In this document: piece by piece, positions 1 to 7,097 of the stretch
Numbering within the stretch: position 1 is the first letter of the stretch
How the letters are laid out: the number at the start of each line of letters is the position of its first letter
Made by a program: the position numbers and the translations under genes
The notes under the pieces: generated by a model
What the model was told of the DNA's origin: nothing
The model's input: only the letters and a program-made list of their open reading frames with translations
Databases searched by the model: none
Assembly: GCA_964420145.1 (NCBI GenBank)
Contig: CAYQRB010000009.1
Coordinates: 1 to 30,214, forward strand
Length of the DNA stretch: 30,214 nucleotides
Direction of reading: 5' to 3'
Source of the DNA: JAJTYI01 sp964420145
GTDB taxonomy: Bacteria; Patescibacteriota; Dojkabacteria; B142; OLB20

Positions 1-215
1 TTAACGAGTTTATCATTGAGATAAATTAGGGTGTTCCTGCTATTAGGCTGAATAGAAAGTCGTACACTACCGGTTTCTACAATACCATCTTTAGTTATCC
101 TACCACCTTCGGTTACAATAATTGCTATAATAGAAGCAATTATAAAAAAAACTATAACTATTGTTGCAATAAAATAATTTAGTAATTTATTTTTCCTTAT
201 TTGCTTCTTTGGCAT
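1..215 (-). CDS. PEGA-domain membrane-anchored protein, N-terminal part (runs off window)
   Basis: An open frame from ATG at 215 stays open to the left edge (71 codons). It begins with a basic stretch (MPKKQIRKNK), followed by a hydrophobic segment at about residues 11-35, which fits a type II signal anchor. It then reads GSVRLSIQPNSRNTLIYLND at about residues 49-68. The pattern G-x-hydrophobic-x-hydrophobic-x-P, then hydrophobic-Y-hydrophobic-N/D-x-K, resembles the start of a PEGA repeat, a small extracytoplasmic beta domain. The gene is divergent from the mreB paralog at 290 with 74 bp between them. There is no Shine-Dalgarno. The family call rests on a short match because the rest of the protein lies outside the window. 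Confidence 0.55.
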   Translation of the reverse strand, partial: MPKKQIRKNKLLNYFIATIVIVFFIIASIIAIIVTEGGRITKDGIVETGSVRLSIQPNSRNTLIYLNDKLV

Positions 216-289
216 ATAGACTTTTATAATTACAATAAGATGACAAGAGAACTAGTATATCAGACTATTCTATCCATTAAAACAAAAAT

Positions 290-1312
290 ATGAAAGGTAG
301 AAAACTAGCTATAGACTTAGGTACTGCAAACTTTTTAGTAGCAGTAGAAGGGAAGGGGATTGTACTAAACGAACCCACAGTAGTAGCGGTAGATATGGAT
401 TCTAAAAGAGTTCTGGCTGTTGGGAAAAGTGCCAAACAGATGCTTGGAAAAGTACCAGGTAACATAATTGCAAGAAAACCTATGAAGCAAGGAGTGATAG
501 CGAGTTACAAACTTACCGAAGCGCTGATCTCTTCAATGTTAAACCAGGCAATAGGAAGTACTAGATTTTTCAAACCAGAGGTGATGATTAGTGTTCCAGC
601 CGGTATTACATCTGTAGAGCAAAGGGCAGTGATTGAAGCAGCGATAACTGCAGGAGCGGGGAAGGTTTATTTAGTTCCTGAGCCTATTGCTGCAGCGATA
701 GGAGCACAGCTTCCGGTTAGCTCCTCAGCTGGAAATATGATTGTAAACATGGGTGGAGGGACAAGTGAGATAGCTATTATTTCTATGAATGGGATTGTAA
801 CCTATGAGTCCAAAAGAGTAGCAGGGGATGCTATAAATGATTCAATAATTAATCATGTGAGGAAAAAATATAATTTAACTATAGGAGAGCAAATGGCGGA
901 ACAGATTAAAATAGATATAGGAAGTGCAAAGCTTATGGATGAGCCATTAGAAAAGCATGTAAGAGGACGAGATATGTCCACAGGTTTACCGCACTCAGTT
1001 CATCTTACCTCGAATGATTTTGTAGAACCAATTACTGCAGTACTAAATCAAATTTTAAATTCAATTAAAAATGTTTTAGAAAAAACTCCTCCTGAGTTAT
1101 CATCAGATATTATTGATAGAGGAATAGTGTTGAGTGGGGGAACTTCTTTACTTAGAGGTATTGACGAGATTTTTACAAATGCCATAGGGGTACCTTTTCA
1201 TGTTGTTGACAATCCTCAGGAAGCAGTTATTAGAGGAATTCTTGAGTCTCTCGATCACATTGAAGTACTCAAAGCTGGTTTCAAAAGTATCAACCAACAA
1301 GGTATTACATAA
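290..1312 (+). CDS. mreB: MreB/Mbl-family actin-like protein, divergent paralog
   Basis: A 340-residue bacterial actin homolog, normally a membrane-associated filament that guides cell-wall synthesis. Phosphate-1 loop IDLGTANFLV is at residues 8-17, VPEPIAAAIG at about 133-142 supplies the conserved Glu, and the adenosine motif is LSGGTSLLRGID near residue 282. The phosphate-2 loop reads VNMGGGTSE, with Asn153 where the family, including the second copy at 10756, has Asp. The adenosine motif has GGT rather than GGG. It starts directly with MKGRKLAIDLG, so it lacks the short amphipathic N-terminus seen in the other copy. ATG at 290 is the only sensible start and has no Shine-Dalgarno. It stands apart from mreCD, and its end overlaps the convergent ATP-grasp gene by 8 bp. 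The MreB fold is certain; a specialised or regulatory role is inference. Confidence 0.93.
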   Translation: MKGRKLAIDLGTANFLVAVEGKGIVLNEPTVVAVDMDSKRVLAVGKSAKQMLGKVPGNIIARKPMKQGVIASYKLTEALISSMLNQAIGSTRFFKPEVMISVPAGITSVEQRAVIEAAITAGAGKVYLVPEPIAAAIGAQLPVSSSAGNMIVNMGGGTSEIAIISMNGIVTYESKRVAGDAINDSIINHVRKKYNLTIGEQMAEQIKIDIGSAKLMDEPLEKHVRGRDMSTGLPHSVHLTSNDFVEPITAVLNQILNSIKNVLEKTPPELSSDIIDRGIVLSGGTSLLRGIDEIFTNAIGVPFHVVDNPQEAVIRGILESLDHIEVLKAGFKSINQQGIT

Positions 1313-2717
1313 TCTTTGAAGGATCGATTAAAAACTTATTTAATGATTTCCTTCCGATTATTGCATTGTAGCTAAGTTTACTACGATCAAAAATAGAAGC
1401 CTTTGTCTCGTATGTAGTATCTTGGATTTTTAGATTAATCTTTACACATACTCTTACACTATTTCCATGACTGGATTTTACATAATCGACTGACTCTATA
1501 TCGGGGTATTTACTTTGTAATTCGGAAGCGAGTTTTTGAGATATTGCTAATCCTTCTTTTCGGTCAATATTCTCAGGAAATATTCCGCTTTCTACTAACT
1601 CGACTATTTCAGTGAATCCTAGTTTCTTTGCTATTTCTTTATCAATTGAGGTTGAGTCAGCTCCTGTATCTATTTTGGCTATAGTGGTAACTGATTTATC
1701 TTTTTTCCCATAGAAATTTACTTTTTCATATATGCCGATTAAATCTTTTCCTGCAATATTTTCTATTCCTTCTTCAATTTCCCCTCCGAAAAGGTCTTTT
1801 CCTAGTCGAATTCCCTTTTCTACATCGGTTACTCGAATTCCAGTTGCTTTTTTAAGTCGCCATCGTAAACCATCATTATTTGCTAGTTGGATAGACAGAC
1901 CGGGTCGGGCATTTAGCTCTACTATCAAAGGTCCAAGATCTCTATCAAGTAAAAAATCCACTGCTGCAAAATTAAGTTTGGTAGCTTGTTGTGCCTTAAC
2001 TGCATATTCTAAAATCCTGTTCCAGTAGGGAATGCGAAGCCCGCTCAATCGTATTTTAGTTCCCGGAACATATTCTATCGAACCGCTTTTTCCATGTATT
2101 GCATTGGTTGTCCGCCCCTTTGCTATATCGATTCCAACACCGATTGCACCTTGTGCTAGGTTGGCTTTTCCTGAAGATTCTTTGGTAGCTAATCGTATAT
2201 ATGCCATAATTGGGATATTATTGAATACTATGATTCTAATATCAGGTGTCCCTTTATAAGAGTAATATTTGAAGTCGTGATAAACTTTGACTCTTTCCTC
2301 TATTAAGATTCTGTCCGGCTCTTGATGTATAGAGTATCTACCATTTAGTATGTCTAGACAATGATGATAGAGGTCGTTAGATGACATTTTGGATTTATCG
2401 GCACGAATCCAGTTCCCATCATTATCTCTATTATAGAAAATTTCGATTCCACCTCCTTCTAGTCCTGTAACTGGTTTTAAGACAAAGCTTTTAGGAAATA
2501 GATCGAAGTTTGTATCTCGTAGTTCCTGAGGGGTTTTAATAACAGAAATAAGATTTGGAGTAGGAATACCTGCTTTATGTAAGACTGTTTTTGTAAGTAT
2601 TTTGTCGTCAGCAATCATTTTGGCTGCAGTTTTATTATACTTTCGTACATAGTTCAGGTTTCGTTCGTTTATACCGAGAATTTTTTTACGGTTTTTCCAG
2701 TAACTTATCCAGCTCAT
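1305..2717 (-). CDS. ATP-grasp ligase (RimK-related) fused to retropepsin-like protease domain
   Basis: A 470-residue two-domain protein. Residues 1-300 resemble the alpha-L-glutamate ligase-related branch of the ATP-grasp superfamily: GINERNLNYVRKYN near the N-terminus, ATP-binding FVLKPVTGLEGGGI (78-91, Lys81), PDIRIIVFNNIPIMAYIRL (158-176), ANLAQGAIGVGID (185-197) and metal-binding VELNARPGLSIQ (266-277). Such enzymes join an amino acid or peptide to a carboxylate through an acyl phosphate. Residues 325-470 carry DTGA (350-353) and NAIIGRKSLNKFLIDP (451-466), the hallmarks of the retropepsin-like domain annotated as 'ATP-dependent zinc protease' (RimB type). In many bacteria these two domains are separate neighbouring genes; here they are one chain. 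The start overlaps the stop of the upstream 7TM gene (ATGA), indicating translational coupling. The substrate is unknown. Confidence 0.88.
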   Translation of the reverse strand: MSWISYWKNRKKILGINERNLNYVRKYNKTAAKMIADDKILTKTVLHKAGIPTPNLISVIKTPQELRDTNFDLFPKSFVLKPVTGLEGGGIEIFYNRDNDGNWIRADKSKMSSNDLYHHCLDILNGRYSIHQEPDRILIEERVKVYHDFKYYSYKGTPDIRIIVFNNIPIMAYIRLATKESSGKANLAQGAIGVGIDIAKGRTTNAIHGKSGSIEYVPGTKIRLSGLRIPYWNRILEYAVKAQQATKLNFAAVDFLLDRDLGPLIVELNARPGLSIQLANNDGLRWRLKKATGIRVTDVEKGIRLGKDLFGGEIEEGIENIAGKDLIGIYEKVNFYGKKDKSVTTIAKIDTGADSTSIDKEIAKKLGFTEIVELVESGIFPENIDRKEGLAISQKLASELQSKYPDIESVDYVKSSHGNSVRVCVKINLKIQDTTYETKASIFDRSKLSYNAIIGRKSLNKFLIDPSKIM

Positions 2718-3406
2718 GATTCGGGTTCTTGTTTGATTAAATCTTTGAAGCGGAAGAATTCAGTAATTCTAAGGCCTGTAAACCTTCCGATTATATAGTT
2801 GATAGGGAAGCTGAGTAATATTAACCATGGGTATCCTAGAAATGTAGTTTGTATTACCTCGGAGCTTATTAGAAAAAAGCACAGAATACCTAGGAATATT
2901 GTTTGGAGTGAAAGCATAAGGGCGAGTCTTGGCTGTTTAGATGCGAGCATATTTGTAAATCGTTCAGATATTGAAACTATAAGAATAAGGGAGAATATGT
3001 CAACTCTCAATATACCTCCTCGTCCAATAAGGTCTAGTATGAGTAGGACGAGTAGTAAAATAATTGTCACAGTTGTTGTAACAATGGCTAGTTTTGAATA
3101 ATAATGTAACGCAAGAGATTGAATAACCTTATAACTCATATACGAGCTTATAAATACAATAGTTATCATAAATAATCCGTATTTGAGACCTTGTAGTGTT
3201 GAGACAGTTTCGCCATCAATTCGGCTAAATTGATAAAACATATAAGTAATAATGACAGGCACATAGATACCAAAAGATTTTAACCCCATAACATATTTGG
3301 TAAAGCTGATGATAGTTATAACCAAGGGTAGGGTAACTAGAAAAATTAGTATATTTGGATCAAAACTTAGGTTATCGGCTAAATGTGATAGTGTTGAATC
3401 TGTCAT
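2714..3406 (-). CDS. 7TM membrane protein of the transglutaminase-associated 7TM family
   Basis: A 230-residue integral membrane protein with seven hydrophobic segments at about residues 17-37, 42-59, 75-95, 105-125, 132-150, 158-178 and 188-207. GLKSFGIYVPVII (41-53) and GLRITEFFRF (210-219) match the conserved ends of the 7TM domain usually fused to an inactive transglutaminase-like domain. That soluble domain is absent here. In known genomes this 7TM family sits beside RimK-related ATP-grasp ligases and retropepsin-like proteins, and here the next gene carries both activities. The ATGA overlap makes it the first gene of a coupled pair. No Shine-Dalgarno is visible before ATG 3406. Its job, perhaps as a membrane platform or transporter for the modified product, is inference. 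Confidence 0.8.
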   Translation of the reverse strand: MTDSTLSHLADNLSFDPNILIFLVTLPLVITIISFTKYVMGLKSFGIYVPVIITYMFYQFSRIDGETVSTLQGLKYGLFMITIVFISSYMSYKVIQSLALHYYSKLAIVTTTVTIILLLVLLILDLIGRGGILRVDIFSLILIVSISERFTNMLASKQPRLALMLSLQTIFLGILCFFLISSEVIQTTFLGYPWLILLSFPINYIIGRFTGLRITEFFRFKDLIKQEPES

Positions 3407-3467
3407 AGTACTAGTAACTAAATTATCTTGTAGATTATACCTTAATTTTATTGAAAACTATACAAGT

Positions 3468-3503
3468 AAAAAAGCCTCACAAACAATGTTTGCAAGGCCT
3501 TTT
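3468..3503 (-). terminator. Intrinsic terminator after rplL
   Basis: Read on the minus strand, this is a hairpin with AGGC/GCCT and CAAA/TTTG arms (3495-3498 with 3474-3477, 3489-3492 with 3480-3483), a two-base internal mismatch and a 5-nt loop. It is followed by six T (3473-3468). It lies 19 bp past the rplL stop and closes the ribosomal operon before the 7TM gene. Confidence 0.85.
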
Positions 3504-3521
3504 CTAATTGAATTTAAGATT

Positions 3522-3938
3522 TTACTTAACAGTTGCTTTTGCTCCTGCTTCTTCTAGCTCTTTTTTGAGTTTTTCTGAGTCTTCTTTCGAAACTCCTTCT
3601 TTCACCATTTTGGGAGCTGCTTCTACTAGATCTTTTGCTTCTTTTAGACCAATTCCGGTTGCTGCTTTTACTACTTTGATAACAGCAATCTTATTTGCAC
3701 CGATTTCGGTAAGTTCAACAGAGAATTCAGTTTGTTCTTCCTCTGTGGACCCTGCGTTTTCCCCTGAAGCTGTGGGAGCTGTTGCAACTGCTACTGGAGC
3801 TGTTGCACTGACGCCAAATTTCTCTTCAAGTGCTTTGACAAGCTCAGCAACTTCAAGAACAGTCATTTTCTCTAGGATTTCTGCAATTTTTTTTGCATCA
3901 CCTTTGAGTTCTACTGTTTGTTTTGTTTCTTCAGCCAT
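3522..3938 (-). CDS. rplL: 50S ribosomal protein bL12 (L7/L12)
   Basis: A 138-residue stalk protein that recruits translation GTPases to the ribosome. The N-terminal dimerisation domain (about 1-50, AEILEKMTVLEVAELVKALE) is followed by an Ala/Thr/Glu-rich hinge (about 50-70). The C-terminal factor-binding domain has the family signature KIAVIKVVKAATGIGLKEAK and ends VKEGVSKEDSEKLKKELEEA. It lies 24 bp after rplJ and is the last gene before a terminator. rpoB, the usual next gene, is absent. ATG 3938 has no Shine-Dalgarno; an AT-rich stretch precedes it. Confidence 0.97.
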   Translation of the reverse strand: MAEETKQTVELKGDAKKIAEILEKMTVLEVAELVKALEEKFGVSATAPVAVATAPTASGENAGSTEEEQTEFSVELTEIGANKIAVIKVVKAATGIGLKEAKDLVEAAPKMVKEGVSKEDSEKLKKELEEAGAKATVK

Positions 3939-3962
3939 GATTAGTTAGATAAATTAATTAAA

Positions 3963-4487
3963 TTATGCTGTTTTTTGATCAGCGATTGCCTTCAGTACGA
4001 AGACAAGATTTCTAGTGTTACCGTTGATGACATTGAGTAATCCAGTTATTGGAGAATTAAACATACTCAATACTTGAGCAATTAGTACTTCTTTACTTGG
4101 TAGATTAGCTAGGCTAATAACTTCGTTACCAGTAATAGCTCTCCCATCAAATATCCCTGCTTGTATTTCAATTTTTTCAGTATCCTTAGAGAATTTATGA
4201 ATAATTTTTGCTGATTCTGTAATATTTTCTTCAACAAAGACTACTGCGTGCTCTTCTTTTTGTAGTTGTTCTATTTGAGGCAATCCTGCTTGTTCTAGGG
4301 CAATAGAGAAGATTGAGTTTTTTACTATATTGTAATTAGAGCCTACCATACTAAGCTCTTTTTTTAGTTGTACAGATTCGTTTGCACTAACTCCTGCTGG
4401 TTTTAAAATAAAGACCGACTTAGATTTGGATAAACTTTCTTTATACGAGTCTACAAGTTGTTCTTTATATTTTCTAGTTCTTGCCAT
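3963..4487 (-). CDS. rplJ: 50S ribosomal protein uL10
   Basis: A 174-residue base of the ribosomal stalk, which binds 23S rRNA near the GTPase centre and carries L7/L12 dimers. MARTRKYKEQLVDSYKESLS at the start, the region VSANESVQLKKEL, and a C-terminal helix for L12 binding (TRNLVFVLKAIADQ) fit the family and its usual length. Its own promoter and structured leader lie upstream (4488-4631), with an attenuator-like hairpin ending just before the start codon. No Shine-Dalgarno is present because the bases before ATG 4487 are A/T only. Confidence 0.96.
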   Translation of the reverse strand: MARTRKYKEQLVDSYKESLSKSKSVFILKPAGVSANESVQLKKELSMVGSNYNIVKNSIFSIALEQAGLPQIEQLQKEEHAVVFVEENITESAKIIHKFSKDTEKIEIQAGIFDGRAITGNEVISLANLPSKEVLIAQVLSMFNSPITGLLNVINGNTRNLVFVLKAIADQKTA

Positions 4488-4489
4488 TA

Positions 4490-4519
4490 TTAAAAAAATA
4501 AAAATGCCTAAACGGCATT
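4490..4519 (-). terminator. Attenuator-like intrinsic terminator just before rplJ
   Basis: On the minus strand, AATGCC (4519-4514) pairs perfectly with GGCATT (4508-4503) around the 5-nt loop GTTTA. A T-rich tract (TTTATTTTTTT) runs almost to the rplJ ATG at 4487. The placement, inside the transcript and before the gene, argues for attenuation rather than simple operon termination. Confidence 0.7.
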
Positions 4520-4544
4520 ATGATAATTATAACTATAATTTCTC

Positions 4545-4597
4545 TATAACTCCGTCTAAATAGGTCTTATTTTTGTGCCTACTGTCTCTGACAAAGA
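4545..4597 (-). promoter_or_regulatory. L10-leader-like RNA motif of rplJL
   Basis: The transcript reads AGACAGTAGG, then about 13 nt, then CCTATTTAGACGGAG. AGTAGG pairs with CCTATT, with one G-U. This matches the arrangement of the bacterial L10 leader (AGACAGCAGG...CCUGCCGAG), which mimics the 23S binding site of the L10-L12 complex and allows feedback control. The short hairpin with a T-tract between this motif and rplJ is the likely output element. The match is by eye, not by covariance model. Confidence 0.65.
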
Positions 4598-4602
4598 TTG
4601 TA

Positions 4603-4631
4603 ATAGTAACTAATATATTAATATTTGTCAA
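4603..4631 (-). promoter_or_regulatory. Promoter of rplJL
   Basis: Minus-strand -35 TTGACA (4631-4626), spacer of exactly 17 bp, -10 TACTAT (4608-4603). It is the best consensus promoter in the window. An inverted repeat (TCAACC at 4646-4641 with GGTTGA at 4633-4628) overlaps the -35 box and could be an operator. The predicted RNA start is near 4596, giving a leader of about 110 nt. Confidence 0.8.
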
Positions 4632-4671
4632 CCTCAAGTGGGTTGATCTACTAGATATAATATATTTGAGA

Positions 4672-5340
4672 TTATATTTTCAGGTTTAAAGTAGGACCCA
4701 TTGTTGCTTTAATCCTAATGCTTTTAATTATATTATTTCCAAATTTTTTAGTAATATCAGAAACAGATAGGAAAAATGCATTATAGTTTTCTAAAAGTTT
4801 GCTTTCTTCCATATCGGTTTTTCCTACTACACAGTTGATTTTACTTTCTTGTTGGATTTTATATGATTTTTGTCCTGATTTGAATTTTGCAATTTGATCT
4901 TCCATATTGGTCGTAACTGTACCGTTTTTTGGATTAGGCATTAGTCCTTTGCGTCCAAGTGTTTTTCCCAGTTTGGCGATTTTAGGCATCATTGCTGGAG
5001 TAGCTAGAACTATATCAAATTCAATTTCACCTGATTCAACTTTGGATATTAGTTCTTCACCCCCTGATATATCGGCAGATTTGGCGTTTTTAATATTTGC
5101 AGGGTCTGCAAACGCAAGAATTTTAACTTCTTTTCCAAAACTGTGAGGAAATGCCACATTACCACGAATACTTTCAGATTTTTGTTTTTGATTTAGACTA
5201 AGCTGAATCTCTACTTCCACACTACCGGGAAATTTACTTGTTGAAGTACTTTTTACTAAAGGCAATGCTTCTTCTATTGAATACTGCGCATTTTTATCGA
5301 TTTTAGTTACTGCCGTAAGATATTTTTTTGATCTTTTCAT
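4672..5340 (-). CDS. rplA: 50S ribosomal protein uL1
   Basis: A 222-residue protein of the L1 stalk of the large subunit, which helps release E-site tRNA. The family signature appears as KLGKTLGRKGLMPNPKNGTV in the middle of the chain, and the C-terminal half contains INCVVGKTDM. The length is near the usual 225-235. It follows rplK by 24 bp in the same direction and is then separated from rplJ by a 184-bp regulatory region, so rplKA and rplJL are likely distinct transcripts. ATG 5340 has no Shine-Dalgarno. Confidence 0.96.
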   Translation of the reverse strand: MKRSKKYLTAVTKIDKNAQYSIEEALPLVKSTSTSKFPGSVEVEIQLSLNQKQKSESIRGNVAFPHSFGKEVKILAFADPANIKNAKSADISGGEELISKVESGEIEFDIVLATPAMMPKIAKLGKTLGRKGLMPNPKNGTVTTNMEDQIAKFKSGQKSYKIQQESKINCVVGKTDMEESKLLENYNAFFLSVSDITKKFGNNIIKSIRIKATMGPTLNLKI

Positions 5341-5364
5341 ACTTTAAGAATATAAAATTGCAAA

Positions 5365-5790
5365 TTAATCAGTAATTTCAACACCCATACTATGAGCGGT
5401 TCCTTCTACGATTTTCATAGCGGACTCTATTTTGGTTGTGTTTAGGTCGGGTAGTTTGATTTCTGCTATTTTTTTGATATCTTTACGAGAAATCTGTCCG
5501 ACTTTCTTTAGGTTCGCTGTTTCAGAGCCCTTTTTAATACCTGTTGATTTTAATATTAAGCTTGTTACCGGTGGGGTTTTTAGCTCTATCTTAAATGATC
5601 TGTCTTCGAAGATAGTTAGAACACAGGGAATAATTTCTCCCATTTTATCTTTGGTTTTGGCATTGTACTGATTTACAAAATCGCTAATATTTACTCCGTG
5701 TGGCCCAAGTGCCGTACCAATAGGTGGGGCAGGGGTTGCCTTTCCAGCTTCAACTTCTAGTTTTAAAATAGTTTTTATTTTTTTTGCCAT
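5365..5790 (-). CDS. rplK: 50S ribosomal protein uL11
   Basis: A 141-residue GTPase-associated-centre protein, standard length. The N-terminal domain has the flexible proline-rich segment GKATPAPPIGTALGPHGVN. The C-terminal rRNA-binding domain has LKKVGQISRKDIKKIAEIK and ends near the typical GTAHSMGVEI. It lies 16 bp after nusG, in the conserved secE-nusG-rplK-rplA order. No Shine-Dalgarno precedes ATG 5790. Confidence 0.97.
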   Translation of the reverse strand: MAKKIKTILKLEVEAGKATPAPPIGTALGPHGVNISDFVNQYNAKTKDKMGEIIPCVLTIFEDRSFKIELKTPPVTSLILKSTGIKKGSETANLKKVGQISRKDIKKIAEIKLPDLNTTKIESAMKIVEGTAHSMGVEITD

Positions 5791-5806
5791 AATTAATGAT
5801 CAGTTT

Positions 5807-6403
5807 TTATAATTTAGATACTTTCATAAAATCAAGAGAAATAGGTGTTTCCCTACCGAAAACTGATAACAATACTGTAACTTGTCCCTTGTCTTCGTTA
5901 ATTTCACTAATTGATCCTATAAAATCAGCAAAAGGCCCATCTACAACTTTTACGGCATCTCCAACTGAAAATGCAAACTGATAGGCGGGTTGTTTGACAT
6001 CCATATATGCAATAATACCTTTTGCTTCTTCTTCGCTTAGAGGTGTTGGTTTTTTCTCTGTACCTATAAAGCTAGTTACTCCTTCGGTATTTCTTACGAT
6101 TTGCCATGTTGCGTCGTTCATATCCATGCATATAAGTACATATCCAGGGAATATGCGTTCTTCTACTGTGCGTTTTTTTCCGGAGCTTACTACAATTTTT
6201 TCTTGAGTTGGTACGACAACCTCACTAATCTGTTCTTCTAAATCATTAGCCTTGGTTCGTTGTTGTATTTGATTTGCAACCTTTTTCTCGTGTCCCGAAT
6301 AAGTACTAATAATAAACCATTTATGGTTTTTATTTCTCTTTGTAATCGGTTTGTTTTCAGAGACTGTTTGTTCTGTTTTCTCTTTCTTTTCTGTTTTTTT
6401 CAT
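5807..6403 (-). CDS. nusG: Transcription termination/antitermination protein NusG
   Basis: A roughly 198-residue protein that binds RNA polymerase and links transcription with translation or Rho. A Lys/Glu-rich N-terminal tail (about 25 residues) precedes the NGN domain (WFIISTYSGHEKKVANQI; PGYVLICMDMNDATWQIVRN; GVTSFIG). A KOW domain follows (FSVGDAVKVVDGPFADFIGS). The start is ambiguous: ATG 6403 lies 2 bp after the secE stop, while an in-frame TTG at 6409 overlaps that stop and adds two residues. ATG is chosen as the stronger codon. It lies in the secE-nusG-rplK operon. Confidence 0.95.
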   Translation of the reverse strand: MKKTEKKEKTEQTVSENKPITKRNKNHKWFIISTYSGHEKKVANQIQQRTKANDLEEQISEVVVPTQEKIVVSSGKKRTVEERIFPGYVLICMDMNDATWQIVRNTEGVTSFIGTEKKPTPLSEEEAKGIIAYMDVKQPAYQFAFSVGDAVKVVDGPFADFIGSISEINEDKGQVTVLLSVFGRETPISLDFMKVSKL

Positions 6404-6405
6404 AA

Positions 6406-6615
6406 TCAAAGGTTCAAGGTTAAATAATTTCGTGCATAATTAAACGCGCCATCTACCAGTAATAGGGTTATAGCTATTAATAGAGAGATAACTATAACAA
6501 CATGTGTGTTTTTGATAGTAAATACACGGCTAGGAAACTCAACAAGCTTGAGTTCAGTAAATACGCTCTTTATAAATTGTAACAGCCTTTTTGGTAAACT
6601 GATAATATTTTTCAT
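6406..6615 (-). CDS. secE: Preprotein translocase subunit SecE
   Basis: A 69-residue single-span form of the SecYEG subunit. The amphipathic surface helix ends in ELKLVEFPSR, the conserved part that packs against SecY. It is followed by one transmembrane segment (about residues 37-56, THVVIVISLLIAITLLLVDG). This is the short form typical of most bacteria other than enterics. It sits between tRNA-Trp and nusG, as in many genomes. No Shine-Dalgarno is visible before ATG 6615. Confidence 0.93.
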   Translation of the reverse strand: MKNIISLPKRLLQFIKSVFTELKLVEFPSRVFTIKNTHVVIVISLLIAITLLLVDGAFNYARNYLTLNL

Positions 6616-6658
6616 AGCATTTATTATATCAATAATCTTTAACTTTGCATATATTTCC

Positions 6659-6733
6659 TGGCAGGGTCACTAGGATTCGAACCTAGACGAGAGGTTTTGG
6701 AGACCTCCATGCTACCATTGACATCATGACCCT
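6659..6733 (-). tRNA. tRNA-Trp (anticodon CCA)
   Basis: Acceptor AGGGTCA (from 6733) pairs with TGACCCT. The anticodon stem GAGGT/ACCTC holds loop CTCCAAA, giving anticodon CCA for UGG. The T arm is CTAGG-TTCGAAT-CCTAG, the discriminator is G, and the 3' CCA is encoded at 6661-6659. It lies upstream of secE, as in many bacteria. Confidence 0.95.
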
Positions 6734-6764
6734 TTGTTTTGCCAAGGGAAGTCTTCAGATACAG

Positions 6765-6932
6765 TTATTTAACCTTTTGTTCAACAAACTTCTCGTGTTT
6801 TTTTGTTTTCTTGTCATATTTTTTAGTTTCAATTTTGTTGGTGGTGTTAATCCTGTTTTTCTTCGTAATATAGAAAGTTCCTGTTTTTGGATTTACCATT
6901 TTTATAATAATTCTATTTCCTTTTTTTGCCAT
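6765..6932 (-). CDS. rpmG: 50S ribosomal protein bL33
   Basis: A 55-residue protein read from ATG 6932 to TAA 6765, starting MAKKGNRIIIKMVNPKTGTF, then YITKKNRINTTNKIETKKYD, and ending in a Lys-rich tail. Length, basic character and the FYITKKNR..T..KIE..KYD pattern match bL33. It has no cysteines, so it is the zinc-free form. It lies between tRNA-Thr and tRNA-Trp, the usual place of rpmG next to secE. The tuf gene often found just before it is missing. No Shine-Dalgarno is present. Confidence 0.92.
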   Translation of the reverse strand: MAKKGNRIIIKMVNPKTGTFYITKKNRINTTNKIETKKYDKKTKKHEKFVEQKVK

Positions 6933-6978
6933 TTTAAGTTTTTAATAAATAATTCATTTGCCTATTTTATCATAAGAA

Positions 6979-7052
6979 AGCTGGGGGAGAGATTCGAACT
7001 CTCGACCTACTGTTTACAAAACAGTTGCTCTGACCAGCTGAGCTACCCCAGC
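6979..7052 (-). tRNA. tRNA-Thr (anticodon TGT)
   Basis: Acceptor GCTGGGG (from 7052) pairs with CCCCAGC. D arm GCTCAGCTGGTCAGAGC, anticodon stem ACTGT/ACAGT with loop TTTGTAA (anticodon TGT, reads ACA), T arm GAGAG-TTCGAAT-CTCTC. The discriminator is T at 6979 and the following bases are TTC, so CCA is not encoded. Confidence 0.95.
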
Positions 7053-7097
7053 TTCCTTATGGTAAGTTTTCAAAATCTAAACAGAGTATAAATATTC

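Noticed and set aside
6726..7091. A 121-residue plus-strand frame across rpmG and the tRNAs
   Set aside because: It is the reverse of rpmG and tRNA-Thr and its composition follows from them.
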